Source: Arenimonas sp.
Lineage (GTDB): Bacteria > Pseudomonadota > Gammaproteobacteria > Xanthomonadales > Xanthomonadaceae
DNA: 64,000 nucleotides
NCBI RefSeq assembly: GCF_022842045.1
Contig: NZ_JALHQI010000005.1
Location: forward strand, 1-64,000
Direction: 5' to 3'
Shown one piece after another: positions 12,215-22,997 of this stretch. Numbering within the stretch: position 1 is the first letter of the stretch; each line of letters begins with the position of its first letter. A program made the translations under genes and the position numbers. The notes under the pieces are model-generated. The model made no database searches, was not told where the DNA came from, and saw only the letters and a list, made by a program, of their open reading frames with translations.

Positions 12215-12484
12215 TCAGGCCTGCTTCAGGGCCTTGATGTGGGCGCTGATGCGGCTCTTGTGGCGGGCCGCCTTGTTGCGGTGGATCAGGCCACGGGCCG
12301 AGTAGCGGTCCAGGATCGGCTGGGCGGTCGCGAAGGCGGCTTCGGCGCCGGCGGCGTCCTTGGCTTCCAGGGCCTTGATGACCTTCTTCACGGCGGTGCG
12401 CAGCATGGAGCGCTGGCTGGCATTGCGGGCGTTGCGGACGACGGTCTGCTTGGCGCGCTTCTTGGCGGACTTGATGTTGGCCAC
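12215..12484 (-). CDS. rpsT: 30S ribosomal protein S20
   Basis: An 89-residue S20 with the family N-terminus (V)[12 protein letters not shown] and the basic helical region to the C-terminus. The GTG at 12484 is the start: it follows CAGGAG at good spacing and gives the conserved N-terminus; the track start at 12607 lies in the promoter. Non-ATG starts on rpsT are known in E. coli (UUG) and limit its expression. Divergent from murJ, which is a common arrangement. Confidence 0.97.
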   Translation of the reverse strand: MANIKSAKKRAKQTVVRNARNASQRSMLRTAVKKVIKALEAKDAAGAEAAFATAQPILDRYSARGLIHRNKAARHKSRISAHIKALKQA

Positions 12485-12578
12485 GGAGGGCTCCTGAAAT
12501 CGAGGGTTGTTAGCCGGGTCGTTGGAAACCGGCGGGAAATTTGGGGTGCCGGCGGGGGTGGAGCTGGAAAGACCCGAA

Positions 12579-12607
12579 ATTATGGGGGATTCAGTAGCTT
12601 GAGTCAA
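12579..12607 (-). promoter_or_regulatory. sigma70-type promoter of rpsT
   Basis: On the minus strand TTGACT (12607-12602) and CATAAT (12584-12579) are separated by exactly 17 bases. The predicted transcript starts near 12572, leaving a leader of about 88 bases before the GTG start. Confidence 0.7.
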
Positions 12608-12636
12608 TTACCCCTGGCGCCGGCCGGAGGCAGGGC

Positions 12637-14196
12637 ATGAGCCGGGGTGGCCTGCTGCGGTCCACGGCGGTGTTCAGCGCCATGACCCTGCTGTCCCGGA
12701 TCGCCGGCTTCGTCCGGGACGTGGTCCAGGCCCAGCTGTTCGGCGCCGGCGGCATCGTCGACGCCTTCGCGGTCGCCTACCGCATCCCCAACTACCTGCG
12801 CCGCATCTTCGCCGAGGGCAGCTTCGCCTCGGCCTTCGTGCCGGTGCTGTCCGAGCTGCGCCAGAAGAACGACCCGGCGGCCCTGAAGGACTTCCTGGAC
12901 CATGTCGCCGGCGCCCTGTGTGCGGCGGTGCTGGTGGTCAGCGGCCTGGGCATGCTGGCGGCCCCGCTGGTGGTGGCCACCATTGCCCCGGGCAGCCTGG
13001 ACGACCCGGCCAAATTCCAGCTCACGGCCGACCTGCTGCGCATCGTCTTCCCCTACCTGGCCCTGGTGTCGATGACGGCGCTGGCCGGCGCTGTGCTGAA
13101 CTCCTTCCAGCGCTTCGCGCTGCCAGCCGTGACGCCGGTGCTGCATAACCTGGCCGTGATCGCCGCGATGATCTGGCTGTCGCCCCGGCTTGAGACCCCG
13201 ATCACCGCCCTGGCCTGGGGCGTGCTGGCCGCGGGCGTGCTGCAGCTGGTGCTGCTGTGGCCGGCGATGGGCCGGCTGGGGCTGCGGCCACGGCTGCGCC
13301 TGAAGCTCAAGCACCCGGGCGTGCGAAAGGTGGGCCGCCTGATGCTGCCGACGCTGTTTTCGTCCTCGGTGGCCCAGCTCAACCTGATCGTCGGCACCGT
13401 GTTCGCCTCGTTGCTGGTGGACGGCAGCCAGAGCTGGCTCTACTACTCGGATCGCCTGATCGAGTTCCCGCTGGGGCTGTTCGGCGTCGCGCTGGCCACC
13501 GTGATCCTGCCGCACCTCTCGCGCCGCAGTGCCGATGCCGATGCCGAGGGCTATGCCTCCGCGCTCGACTGGGGCCTGCGCACGGTGCTCCTGCTGGCCA
13601 TCCCCGCGGCGCTGGGCCTGGCCCTGCTGGCCGAGCCGCTCTCGGCCACCATCTTCGAGCGCGGCGAGTTCAGTGCCGCCGACAGCCGCATGACCGCGCT
13701 GAGCCTGATGGCGATGAGCCTCGGCATCCCTGGCTTCATGGCCAGCAAGGTGCTGCTGTCGGCCTTCTACGCCCGGCAGGACACCCGCACGCCGATGAAG
13801 GCGGCGATCCGCACGGTGCTGATCAACGTGGCACTGACGGCGGCACTGGTGACGCCGCTGTGGCTTTGGAAGGTGCCGGGCGCCCACGCCGGCATCGCCC
13901 TGGCGACCGGCCTGGCGGGGTTGGCGAACGCCTGGCTGCTGTGGCGGGCGCTGCGCCGCCAGGCCAGCTTCAGCCTGTCGCCCGGCTGGGGGCGGCACCT
14001 GGTCCGGATCGCCGTGGCCAGCCTGGCGCTGGCGGCGGCCGTGCTGGCCGCCAACCATGCGGTGGGCGACTGGCGGGCCTGGTCGGGCGAGCTGCGCTGG
14101 CTGCTGATGCTGGGCGTGGTGGCCGCGGGCGCCGCCGCGTACGGCCTGGGCCTGCTTGCCAGCGGCTGGCGGCCGCGGCAGCTGCGCGGGCCGTGA
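12637..14196 (+). CDS. murJ: Lipid II flippase MurJ
   Basis: A 519-residue polytopic membrane protein of the MurJ/MviN family, which flips lipid II across the inner membrane for peptidoglycan synthesis. The N-terminus (TLLSRIAGFVRDVVQAQLFGAGGIVDAF) and YRIPNYLRRIFAEGSFASAFVPV are characteristic; about 14 hydrophobic segments alternate with short loops along the length. It starts a forward gene run murJ-ribF-ileS-lspA-ispH and is divergent from rpsT. Confidence 0.96.
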   Translation: MSRGGLLRSTAVFSAMTLLSRIAGFVRDVVQAQLFGAGGIVDAFAVAYRIPNYLRRIFAEGSFASAFVPVLSELRQKNDPAALKDFLDHVAGALCAAVLVVSGLGMLAAPLVVATIAPGSLDDPAKFQLTADLLRIVFPYLALVSMTALAGAVLNSFQRFALPAVTPVLHNLAVIAAMIWLSPRLETPITALAWGVLAAGVLQLVLLWPAMGRLGLRPRLRLKLKHPGVRKVGRLMLPTLFSSSVAQLNLIVGTVFASLLVDGSQSWLYYSDRLIEFPLGLFGVALATVILPHLSRRSADADAEGYASALDWGLRTVLLLAIPAALGLALLAEPLSATIFERGEFSAADSRMTALSLMAMSLGIPGFMASKVLLSAFYARQDTRTPMKAAIRTVLINVALTAALVTPLWLWKVPGAHAGIALATGLAGLANAWLLWRALRRQASFSLSPGWGRHLVRIAVASLALAAAVLAANHAVGDWRAWSGELRWLLMLGVVAAGAAAYGLGLLASGWRPRQLRGP

Positions 14197-14207
14197 CCGC
14201 AGCTGGC

Positions 14208-14213
14208 TATAAT
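14208..14213 (+). promoter_or_regulatory. TATAAT -10 element immediately before ribF
   Basis: A perfect TATAAT ends 6 bases before the ribF ATG at 14220, so the A of the start codon sits where transcription would begin. No Shine-Dalgarno lies between. A clear -35 at 17 bases is lacking. Confidence 0.45.
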
Positions 14214-14219
14214 TCGGGC

Positions 14220-15172
14220 ATGAGCAGGCTGTTCCGGGACGTCGAGGGCGAATCACTTTGCCCGCAGGGCAGCGTGGTTTGCATCGGCGCCTTCGACGGC
14301 CTCCACCTGGGGCATCGGGCGCTGGTCGGCCACGTGCGCACCCGTGCGCGCGCCGCCGGGCTGGCGGCCGTGGCGCTGAGCTTCGAGCCGCTGCCGCGCG
14401 AAGTCTTCGGGCGCGACCAGGCGCCGCCGCGGCTGTCACTGCCGCGCGCCAAGTTCGAGGGCCTGCGCGACCTCGGCATGGACGTGGTGGGGCTGCTGCG
14501 CTTCAACGCGGCGATGGCGGCGATGGCGCCCGAGGATTTCGTGCACCGCGTCCTGGTGGAACGGTTGTCCGCGCGGGAAGTCTGGGTCGGGCCCGAATTC
14601 CGCTTCGGCCACCGCCGCACCGGCGACTTGGCGCTGCTGAAGGTCCTGGGCGCGACCCACGGTTTCACCGCCGACTCGATCGCCCCGGTGGTCGCGGGAG
14701 GCGAACGCGTCTCCAGCACCGCGCTGCGCCAGCAGTTGGCCTCGGGCGACCTCGAGGGCGCCGCGCGCGAGCTGGGCCGGCGTTATGCGATCAGCGGAAA
14801 AGTGGTGCGCGGCAAGCAGTTGGGCCGCACGCTGGGCTATCCCACGGCCAATATCCGCTTCGCCGGCAAGCGCCCTGCGCTGTCGGGCATTTACGCCACG
14901 TGGGTGCACGGTATCGGCCCCGCGCCGATGGCCAGCGTCTCGAGCCTGGGCACGCGGCCGACGGTGCAGGGCGTGGAGCCGCTGCTCGAGGCGCATGTGT
15001 TCGACTTCGAGGGCGACCTGTACGGGCGCCGGCTTGAGGTGGAGTTCGTCGCCAAGCTGCGCGACGAGGAAAAATTCAACGACTTGCCCGCCCTGGTCCG
15101 GCAGATGGATCGGGACTCGGCGCAAGCCCGGCGCGTTTTGCGCCACGACATGCAGGAAAGCGGAGCGTTGGC

Positions 15173-15176
<4 letters not shown>
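14220..15176 (+). CDS. ribF: Bifunctional riboflavin kinase / FAD synthetase
   Basis: A 318-residue RibF that phosphorylates riboflavin to FMN and adenylates FMN to FAD. The N-terminal nucleotidyltransferase domain carries [13 protein letters not shown] and the later VSSTALRQ (ISSTxIR-type motif). The C-terminal riboflavin kinase domain has [20 protein letters not shown] and SLGTRPTV. The start was moved in from 13257, which is a murJ overlapping frame. The gene begins 23 bases after murJ, and its last four bases overlap the GTG of ileS, the common ribF-ileS-lspA order. Confidence 0.95.
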
Positions 15177-18012
<2,836 letters not shown>

Positions 18013-18013
<1 letters not shown>

Positions 18014-18522
18014 TGGACCGCCCGCGCCCGAACGCGCTGGCCTGGCTCGGCCTGTCGGCCGTGCTCCTGGCGCTGGACCAGGTCACCAAGTGGATCGCGG
18101 TGACGCGGCTCGAATACCTCAGGCCGGTGCCGTTCATCGACGGCTTCTGGAACTGGACGCTGGTGCACAACTACGGTGCCGCCTTCAGTTTCCTGTCCGA
18201 GGCTGGCGGCTGGCAGCGCTGGTTCTTCACCGCGCTGGCGCTCGTGATCAGCGGCGTGCTGGTGGCGTGGCTCGCGCGCACCCCGCGCGGTGACTGGCGC
18301 ACGGCGCTGCCGTTCGCGCTGGTGATCGCCGGCGCCATCGGCAACGTCATCGACCGCGTCCGCTACGGCTACGTGGTGGATTTCATCGACTGGTACCTGG
18401 GATTCACCGACCTGCCGCATTGGCCGGCCTTCAACGTGGCCGATGCCTGCATCGTCGGCGGCGCGATCGGCCTGGTGCTGTTCAGCTTCAACACGCCCCC
18501 GACGGCCCAGGGCAAGGGATAA
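18013..18522 (+). CDS. lspA: Lipoprotein signal peptidase (signal peptidase II)
   Basis: A 169-residue inner-membrane aspartyl protease with four hydrophobic segments. It cleaves prolipoproteins before the lipidated Cys. The catalytic aspartates lie in [15 protein letters not shown] and [14 protein letters not shown] and HNYGAAFS are also family motifs. The start at 18013 overlaps the ileS stop by one base; the track extends further upstream in frame. Confidence 0.96.
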
Positions 18523-18529
18523 TCCCGGA

Positions 18530-19480
18530 ATGGACATCCTGCTGGCCAATCCCCGCGGTTTCTGCGCCGGCGTCGACCGCGCCATCGAGATCGTGAAGCG
18601 CGCCATCGATTCGCTGGGCGCGCCGATTTACGTGCGCCACGAGGTGGTGCACAACCGCTTCGTGGTCGAGGACCTGCGCCAGCGCGGCGCCGTGTTCGTC
18701 GAGGAGCTGGACGAAGTGCCCGCGGGCGCCACCGTCATCTTCAGCGCCCACGGCGTCTCGCAGGCCGTGCGCGCCGAGGCCGAGCGCCGCGGGCTGAAGG
18801 TGTTCGACGCCACCTGCCCGCTGGTCACCAAGGTGCACATCGAGGTGGCGCGCCATTGCCGCGCCGGCCGCGACGTGGTGCTGATCGGCCACGCCGGCCA
18901 CCCGGAGGTGGAGGGCACGATGGGCCAGTGGCGCCGCGAGCACGGCGACAACCACATCCACCTGGTCGAGGACGTGGCCGGCGTCGCCACCTTGGCCCCC
19001 ACGCAGCCCGGCAACCTGGCCTACACCACCCAGACCACGCTGAGCGTGGACGACACCAAGGAAATCATCGCCGCCCTGCAGGCCCGCTTCCCGGCCATCC
19101 AGGGACCGAAGCACGACGACATCTGCTACGCCACCCAGAACCGCCAGGACGCCGTGCGCCTGCTGGCCGGCCGCTGCGAAGTGGTGCTGGTGGTGGGCTC
19201 GGTGAACTCCTCGAACTCCAACCGCCTGCGCGAGCTGGCCGAGAAGCAGGGCGCCCGCGCCTACCTGATCGACGGCGCCGAAGGCATCGAACCCGCGTGG
19301 GTCGAGGGCGTGGCCCGGGTCGGCGTGACCGCCGGCGCCTCGGCCCCCGAGGTGCTGGTTCAGGGCGTCGTGGCCCGCCTCCAGGGACTCGGCGCCGGCC
19401 AGGTCGAGCACGTCGAGGGTGAGCCGGAGAACGTGGTCTTCGCCCTGCCAAAGGAACTGCGCATCAGCCTGGTGAACTGA
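18530..19480 (+). CDS. ispH: 4-hydroxy-3-methylbut-2-enyl diphosphate reductase
   Basis: A 316-residue Fe-S enzyme, the last step of the MEP isoprenoid pathway, yielding IPP and DMAPP. The three cluster-binding cysteines are in [22 protein letters not shown] and [23 protein letters not shown] and [11 protein letters not shown] are also family motifs. It starts 7 bases after lspA and ends the murJ-to-ispH run ahead of a strong terminator. Confidence 0.97.
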   Translation: MDILLANPRGFCAGVDRAIEIVKRAIDSLGAPIYVRHEVVHNRFVVEDLRQRGAVFVEELDEVPAGATVIFSAHGVSQAVRAEAERRGLKVFDATCPLVTKVHIEVARHCRAGRDVVLIGHAGHPEVEGTMGQWRREHGDNHIHLVEDVAGVATLAPTQPGNLAYTTQTTLSVDDTKEIIAALQARFPAIQGPKHDDICYATQNRQDAVRLLAGRCEVVLVVGSVNSSNSNRLRELAEKQGARAYLIDGAEGIEPAWVEGVARVGVTAGASAPEVLVQGVVARLQGLGAGQVEHVEGEPENVVFALPKELRISLVN

Positions 19481-19522
19481 GCGGCCCGCCGGCACCCGCG
19501 GCCAGGGCAAACGCGCGCAAGA

Positions 19523-19554
19523 AAACGGGCCCGGAAATCCGGGCCCGTTTCTTT
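19523..19554 (+). terminator. Intrinsic terminator after ispH
   Basis: AAACGGGCCCGG and CCGGGCCCGTTT pair around AAAT, followed by CTTTT. It ends the murJ-ispH unit and could also act on the reverse strand for the convergent DUF2383 gene. Confidence 0.85.
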
Positions 19555-19606
19555 TCCTGCGTGTGGACGCCAGCGGGCCGCGTTGGGCCGTCGCGGCGGG
19601 AATGCC

Positions 19607-20083
19607 CTAGTGCCGGGCTTCCATCGCCCACTTGCGATCGCGCATGGCGTCGTGGTGCTGCTGCACCTTGGGCAGGTAGCTGAGCAGCGATTCCTTGACC
19701 GCCTTGGGCGCGTCGTCGCGCTGGATGGCGTCGTGGAAGGCGCTCATCAGTCGGTCCTCGCTCTTCTCGAGTTCCTTGACGTAGGCGTAGTCACCGTTGT
19801 CGCGCGCCATCTCGGCGCGGAGGGTGGAGTAGACCTGGTGGAGCTTGCCGCGCAGGCTGCCGTCGGCAGCGGGCTCGGCGGCCTCGGCCCTCACTTCCCG
19901 GGACATGCTGCCCACGAGGCCCTGCTTGGATTCGGCCATCTGGTCGAACAGGGTACGGAGCCCGGGGTTGTGCACCGCCTTGGCGGCATCGGCGTAGAAC
20001 CTGGCGCTGTCGCGCGTCGCCTGGATGAGCTCGTTCAGGGTTTCGACTTTCTCCTTGCGGAGTTCGGCGTTGTTGGTCGTCAT
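19607..20083 (-). CDS. DUF2383 (PA2169-type) four-helix-bundle protein
   Basis: A 158-residue, highly charged helical protein. The start at 20083 follows AAAGGAG and gives MTTNNAELRKEKVETLNELIQ, the N-terminus typical of PA2169-family DUF2383 proteins; the track start at 20122 lacks support. Such proteins are ferritin-like helical bundles of unknown function, often linked to stress or stationary phase. The visible heptad-like helices include SARFYADAAKAV and DYAYVKELEKSEDRL. Confidence 0.8.
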   Translation of the reverse strand: MTTNNAELRKEKVETLNELIQATRDSARFYADAAKAVHNPGLRTLFDQMAESKQGLVGSMSREVRAEAAEPAADGSLRGKLHQVYSTLRAEMARDNGDYAYVKELEKSEDRLMSAFHDAIQRDDAPKAVKESLLSYLPKVQQHHDAMRDRKWAMEARH

Positions 20084-20278
20084 TGGATTTCTCCTTTGAA
20101 GCGGCCGGTGATCACGCTGCAAGGTGATCTCTTGTTGCGGCGAGTGCTCTTGCTTGCAGCGGTTACGACCCTAGCGGGGGGCGCCTGAATCTCGCGTTAT
20201 GTCGCCCCGGGGGCCGGTGCCATGCGGCCCCTGGCCGGCCAGCGGCGCCGGCGCGCCCCGCCCGGGCAGGCAGGCAAA

Positions 20279-20307
20279 TTGACCGTCCCGGCCCCGCAGA
20301 CTAGAAT
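20279..20307 (+). promoter_or_regulatory. sigma70-type promoter of tRNA-Thr
   Basis: TTGACC at 20279-20284 and TAGAAT at 20302-20307 are spaced by 17 bases, placing the start about 5 bases before the tRNA gene. Confidence 0.65.
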
Positions 20308-20318
20308 CCGCGGCTTAC

Positions 20319-20394
20319 GCCGGAATAGCTCAGTTGGTAGAGCGGCGCATTCGTAATGCGTAGGTCGCAGGTTCGATTCCTGTTTCCGGCACCA
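20319..20394 (+). tRNA. tRNA-Thr (CGT)
   Basis: A 76-base cloverleaf with acceptor GCCGGAA/TTCCGGC, anticodon loop TTCGTAA (anticodon CGT, reading ACG) and T-loop TTCGATT. The 3' CCA is encoded. It has its own promoter and terminator. Confidence 0.95.
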
Positions 20395-20396
20395 GA

Positions 20397-20423
20397 AAAG
20401 CCCGCCCCGACGCGGGCTTTTTT
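20397..20423 (+). terminator. Intrinsic terminator after tRNA-Thr
   Basis: AAAGCCCGC and GCGGGCTTT pair around a short loop, followed by a T-run, directly after the tRNA 3' end. Confidence 0.8.
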
Positions 20424-20487
20424 CTTTCTCATGCCTTGCGACCGGCGCCGGTTACATTAGCGCTCCGTTCCCGCGAGCCCGATCCCG

Positions 20488-21885
20488 ATGGCCAAAGCCA
20501 AGACCGCCTACGTCTGCACCGATTGCGGGGCGTCCTCCAGCAAATGGCAGGGCCAGTGCGGGGAGTGCGGCGCCTGGAACACCCTGACCGAGTTCGTGGT
20601 CGAGCCGGCCGCGGCCGGGAAGGGCGGGGGTGCGGCGCCTTCGCACCAGGTGGGTTGGGCCGGGCGGCCGGCGTCGGCCGGCGTGGTGGCGCTCAAGGAC
20701 GTCAGCCAGGACGCCGAGGTCCGCGTCTCCACCACCATCGGCGAGCTCGACCGCGTGCTGGGTGGCGGCCTGGTGGAAGGTTCGGTCGTGCTGGTCGGCG
20801 GCGACCCGGGCATCGGCAAGTCCACGCTGCTGCTGCAGGCGCTGGCGCTGATGTCGGCCCACCTGCCCGCGATCTACGTCACCGGCGAGGAGAGCCTGGC
20901 GCAAGTCGCAGGCCGTGCCCAGCGCCTGGGCCTGCCGCTGGAGAACCTGCATGCGCTGGCCGAGACCTGCGTCGAGAAGATCCTCGGCCAGGCCGCGTCG
21001 GCCAGGCCGGCGCCGCGGCTGCTGGTCGCCGACTCCATCCAGACCCTGTGGAGCGAGCTGCTCTCCGCGGCGCCCGGCTCCGTGAGCCAGGTACGCGAGA
21101 GCGCCGCCAAGCTGGTGCGCTTCGCCAAGGAAACCGGCACCAGCGTGTTCCTGGTCGGCCATGTCACCAAGGAAGGCGGCATCGCCGGCCCGCGCGTGCT
21201 CGAGCACATGGTCGATGCCGTGCTGTATTTCGAGGGCGAGTCGGGCAGCCGCTTCCGCGTGCTGCGCGCGTTCAAGAACCGCTTCGGCGCGGTGAACGAG
21301 CTGGGCGTGTTCGCAATGGGCGACAAGGGCCTGCGCGAAGTGCCGAATCCGTCGGCGATCTTCCTCTCCGGCTCCAGCACGGCCCAGCCGGGCAGTGCGG
21401 TGATGGTGACGCGCGAAGGCACGCGCCCGCTGCTGGTCGAGGTGCAGGCGCTGGTCGACAGCTCGCCGCTGTCGAATCCGCGGCGCGTGGCGCTGGGCCT
21501 GGAGCAGAACCGCCTGGCCATGCTGCTGGCGGTGCTGCACCGCCACGGCGGCGTGGTCACCGGTGACCAGGACGTTTTCGTCAACGTGGTCGGCGGCATC
21601 CGCGTGCAGGAAACGGCCGCCGACCTGCCGGTGTTGCTGGCGGTGCTGAGCTCGCTGCGCGACCGGCCGCTGGCGGAAAAGACCGTCGTGTTCGGCGAAG
21701 TGGGCCTCAGCGGCGAGATCCGTCCGGTGCCCAACGGCGAGGAGCGCCTGAAGGAAGCCGCCACGCACGGGTTCAGGCGCGCGATCGTGCCCAAGGCCAA
21801 CGCGCCGAAGAAGGGCGCGTTCAAGGACATGGAAGTGATCGCCGTGGAGCGTCTGTCGGAGGCGCTGGATGCCGCGGCGGACTAG
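20488..21885 (+). CDS. radA: DNA repair protein RadA
   Basis: A 465-residue RecA-like branch-migration protein that acts in recombination and fork repair. The N-terminal C4 zinc finger is YVCTDCG...CGECGAW. The ATPase core has Walker A GGDPGIGKSTLL and the RadA-specific KNRFGAVNE (KNRFG motif). The C-terminal Lon-like domain includes VGGIRVQETAADL and GEVGLSGEIRPV. It is transcribed alone after tRNA-Thr and converges, across a repeat-bearing gap, on the ccsA-like gene. Confidence 0.97.
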   Translation: MAKAKTAYVCTDCGASSSKWQGQCGECGAWNTLTEFVVEPAAAGKGGGAAPSHQVGWAGRPASAGVVALKDVSQDAEVRVSTTIGELDRVLGGGLVEGSVVLVGGDPGIGKSTLLLQALALMSAHLPAIYVTGEESLAQVAGRAQRLGLPLENLHALAETCVEKILGQAASARPAPRLLVADSIQTLWSELLSAAPGSVSQVRESAAKLVRFAKETGTSVFLVGHVTKEGGIAGPRVLEHMVDAVLYFEGESGSRFRVLRAFKNRFGAVNELGVFAMGDKGLREVPNPSAIFLSGSSTAQPGSAVMVTREGTRPLLVEVQALVDSSPLSNPRRVALGLEQNRLAMLLAVLHRHGGVVTGDQDVFVNVVGGIRVQETAADLPVLLAVLSSLRDRPLAEKTVVFGEVGLSGEIRPVPNGEERLKEAATHGFRRAIVPKANAPKKGAFKDMEVIAVERLSEALDAAAD

Positions 21886-21910
21886 GCGCTTGGCGCTGGG
21901 AACTGGTGAA

Positions 21911-21994
21911 TAGGAACTAGGAACTAGGAACTAGGAACTAGGAACTAGGAACTAGGAACTAGGAAATAGGAAATAGGAAATAGGAAATAGGAAA
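21911..21994. repeat. Heptamer tandem repeat: 7 x TAGGAAC then 5 x TAGGAAA
   Basis: Twelve head-to-tail 7-base units lie between the convergent radA and ccsA-like genes. The first seven are exactly TAGGAAC (21911-21959), the next five exactly TAGGAAA (21960-21994), with degenerate copies just before. The array is far more AT-rich than its surroundings. It is not CRISPR because there are no spacers. Confidence 0.9.
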
Positions 21995-22035
21995 TAGTAA
22001 AGGCGGTTGGTGTTGCACCGGTCGTCCAAGCCATT

Positions 22036-22090
22036 ACTAGTTCCTAGTTCCTCTTCACTATTTCCTCCCTACTAACTCCTCCCCACTAAC
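22036..22090. repeat. Inverted, degenerate copies of the heptamer repeat
   Basis: CTAGTTCCTAGTTCC is the reverse complement of two array units, and further degraded copies follow (CTATTTCC, CTACTAACTCC, CCACTAACTCC). With the array at 21911-21994 it can form a long imperfect hairpin. The last copy runs into the stop of the ccsA-like gene. Confidence 0.75.
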
Positions 22091-22889
22091 TCCGCCCCAG
22101 CACCAGCTCATACACGAACTTGCTGCCGAAGAACGCCAGCAACAGCAGCCCCATCGCCACCAGCGTCAGCTTCACTGCGCGCGGGCCACGCCAGCCCCAG
22201 CGCCAGCGGCCGAACAGCAGCACGCCGAGCACGGCCCACGACAGCATCGACAGCACGGTCTTGTGCCCCAGGTCCTGCGCGAACAGGTTTTCGACGAAGA
22301 CCACGCCGGTGAGCAGGGTCAGGCTTAGCAGGCCGAAACCAACGCCCAGGCAGCGGAACAGCAGGGTTTCCATCTGCGTCAGTGGCGGCAGCACCCGGAG
22401 CCAGCCGCCAAGATGGCGCTGGCGCAGGGCGCGGTCCTGGAACCACAGCATCAGCGCCAGCAGCGTCGCCACCGCCAGCGTGGCGTAGGCCAGCAGCGCC
22501 AGCAGGGCATGCAGCTGCAGCGGCCAGCCCAGGTCGCGCCGCGGCAGGCCCCCGCCGAAGCCGGCGTAGGCCAGCAGCACCGCCGCGGCCAGCGGAAACA
22601 CGATGATGCCGAGCGCCTCGATGCGCTGTGCCGGCCCCAGGCCCGTCGTCAGCGCAGCCATGCCCAGGCCCACCAGCGACAGCGCCGCGAAGAAGTGCAG
22701 GTCGGCGCCGCCCAGCAGCCGCCAGGCCGCGATGTGCAGGCCGGCGTGCACCAGCACCGCCGGTACCGCCAGCAGCAGCCAGCGGCGGGACGTCGGGTTG
22801 GGCCCCTGCGCGTGGCCCGCCAGTTGGTGGCTGGCGAGCAGGTACAGGACGGACGCGACGATGGCGAAGGCGAAGGCGAGGGCGGTCAT
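22086..22889 (-). CDS. CcsA/YpjD-like inner-membrane cytochrome c assembly protein
   Basis: A 267-residue polytopic membrane protein with about eight hydrophobic segments and the CcsA-family central region (GWPLQLHALLALLAYATLAVA, then LPPLTQMETLLFR). Members resemble haem handling proteins of cytochrome c biogenesis; the ypjD-type genes next to ffh have no firm role. The start at 22889 gives a clean N-terminal membrane segment (MTALAFAFAIVASVLYLL); the longer track ORF reads through ffh antisense. Divergent from ffh, as is typical. Confidence 0.85.
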   Translation of the reverse strand: MTALAFAFAIVASVLYLLASHQLAGHAQGPNPTSRRWLLLAVPAVLVHAGLHIAAWRLLGGADLHFFAALSLVGLGMAALTTGLGPAQRIEALGIIVFPLAAAVLLAYAGFGGGLPRRDLGWPLQLHALLALLAYATLAVATLLALMLWFQDRALRQRHLGGWLRVLPPLTQMETLLFRCLGVGFGLLSLTLLTGVVFVENLFAQDLGHKTVLSMLSWAVLGVLLFGRWRWGWRGPRAVKLTLVAMGLLLLAFFGSKFVYELVLGRS

Positions 22890-22997
22890 GGGCCGAGTTT
22901 GGCACAGCCCGCGGAAGGTGAGAACCATTCTCGACTGGGAGGGCGGGCCGGGCGCCCGCGCTATACTTCGCGCCCCCAAGGCCAGACGCCGCAGCCC

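Noticed and set aside
12604-14439. 611-codon minus-strand ORF opposite murJ
   Set aside because: Gln/His/Arg-rich shadow of murJ without family features.
21911-21994. CRISPR array
   Set aside because: The units are only 7 bases long and contiguous with no spacers, and no cas genes are nearby.
22413-22997. N-terminal extension of Ffh in the ORF track
   Set aside because: It reads antisense through the ccsA-like gene; the ATG at 22998 gives the conserved Ffh N-terminus.
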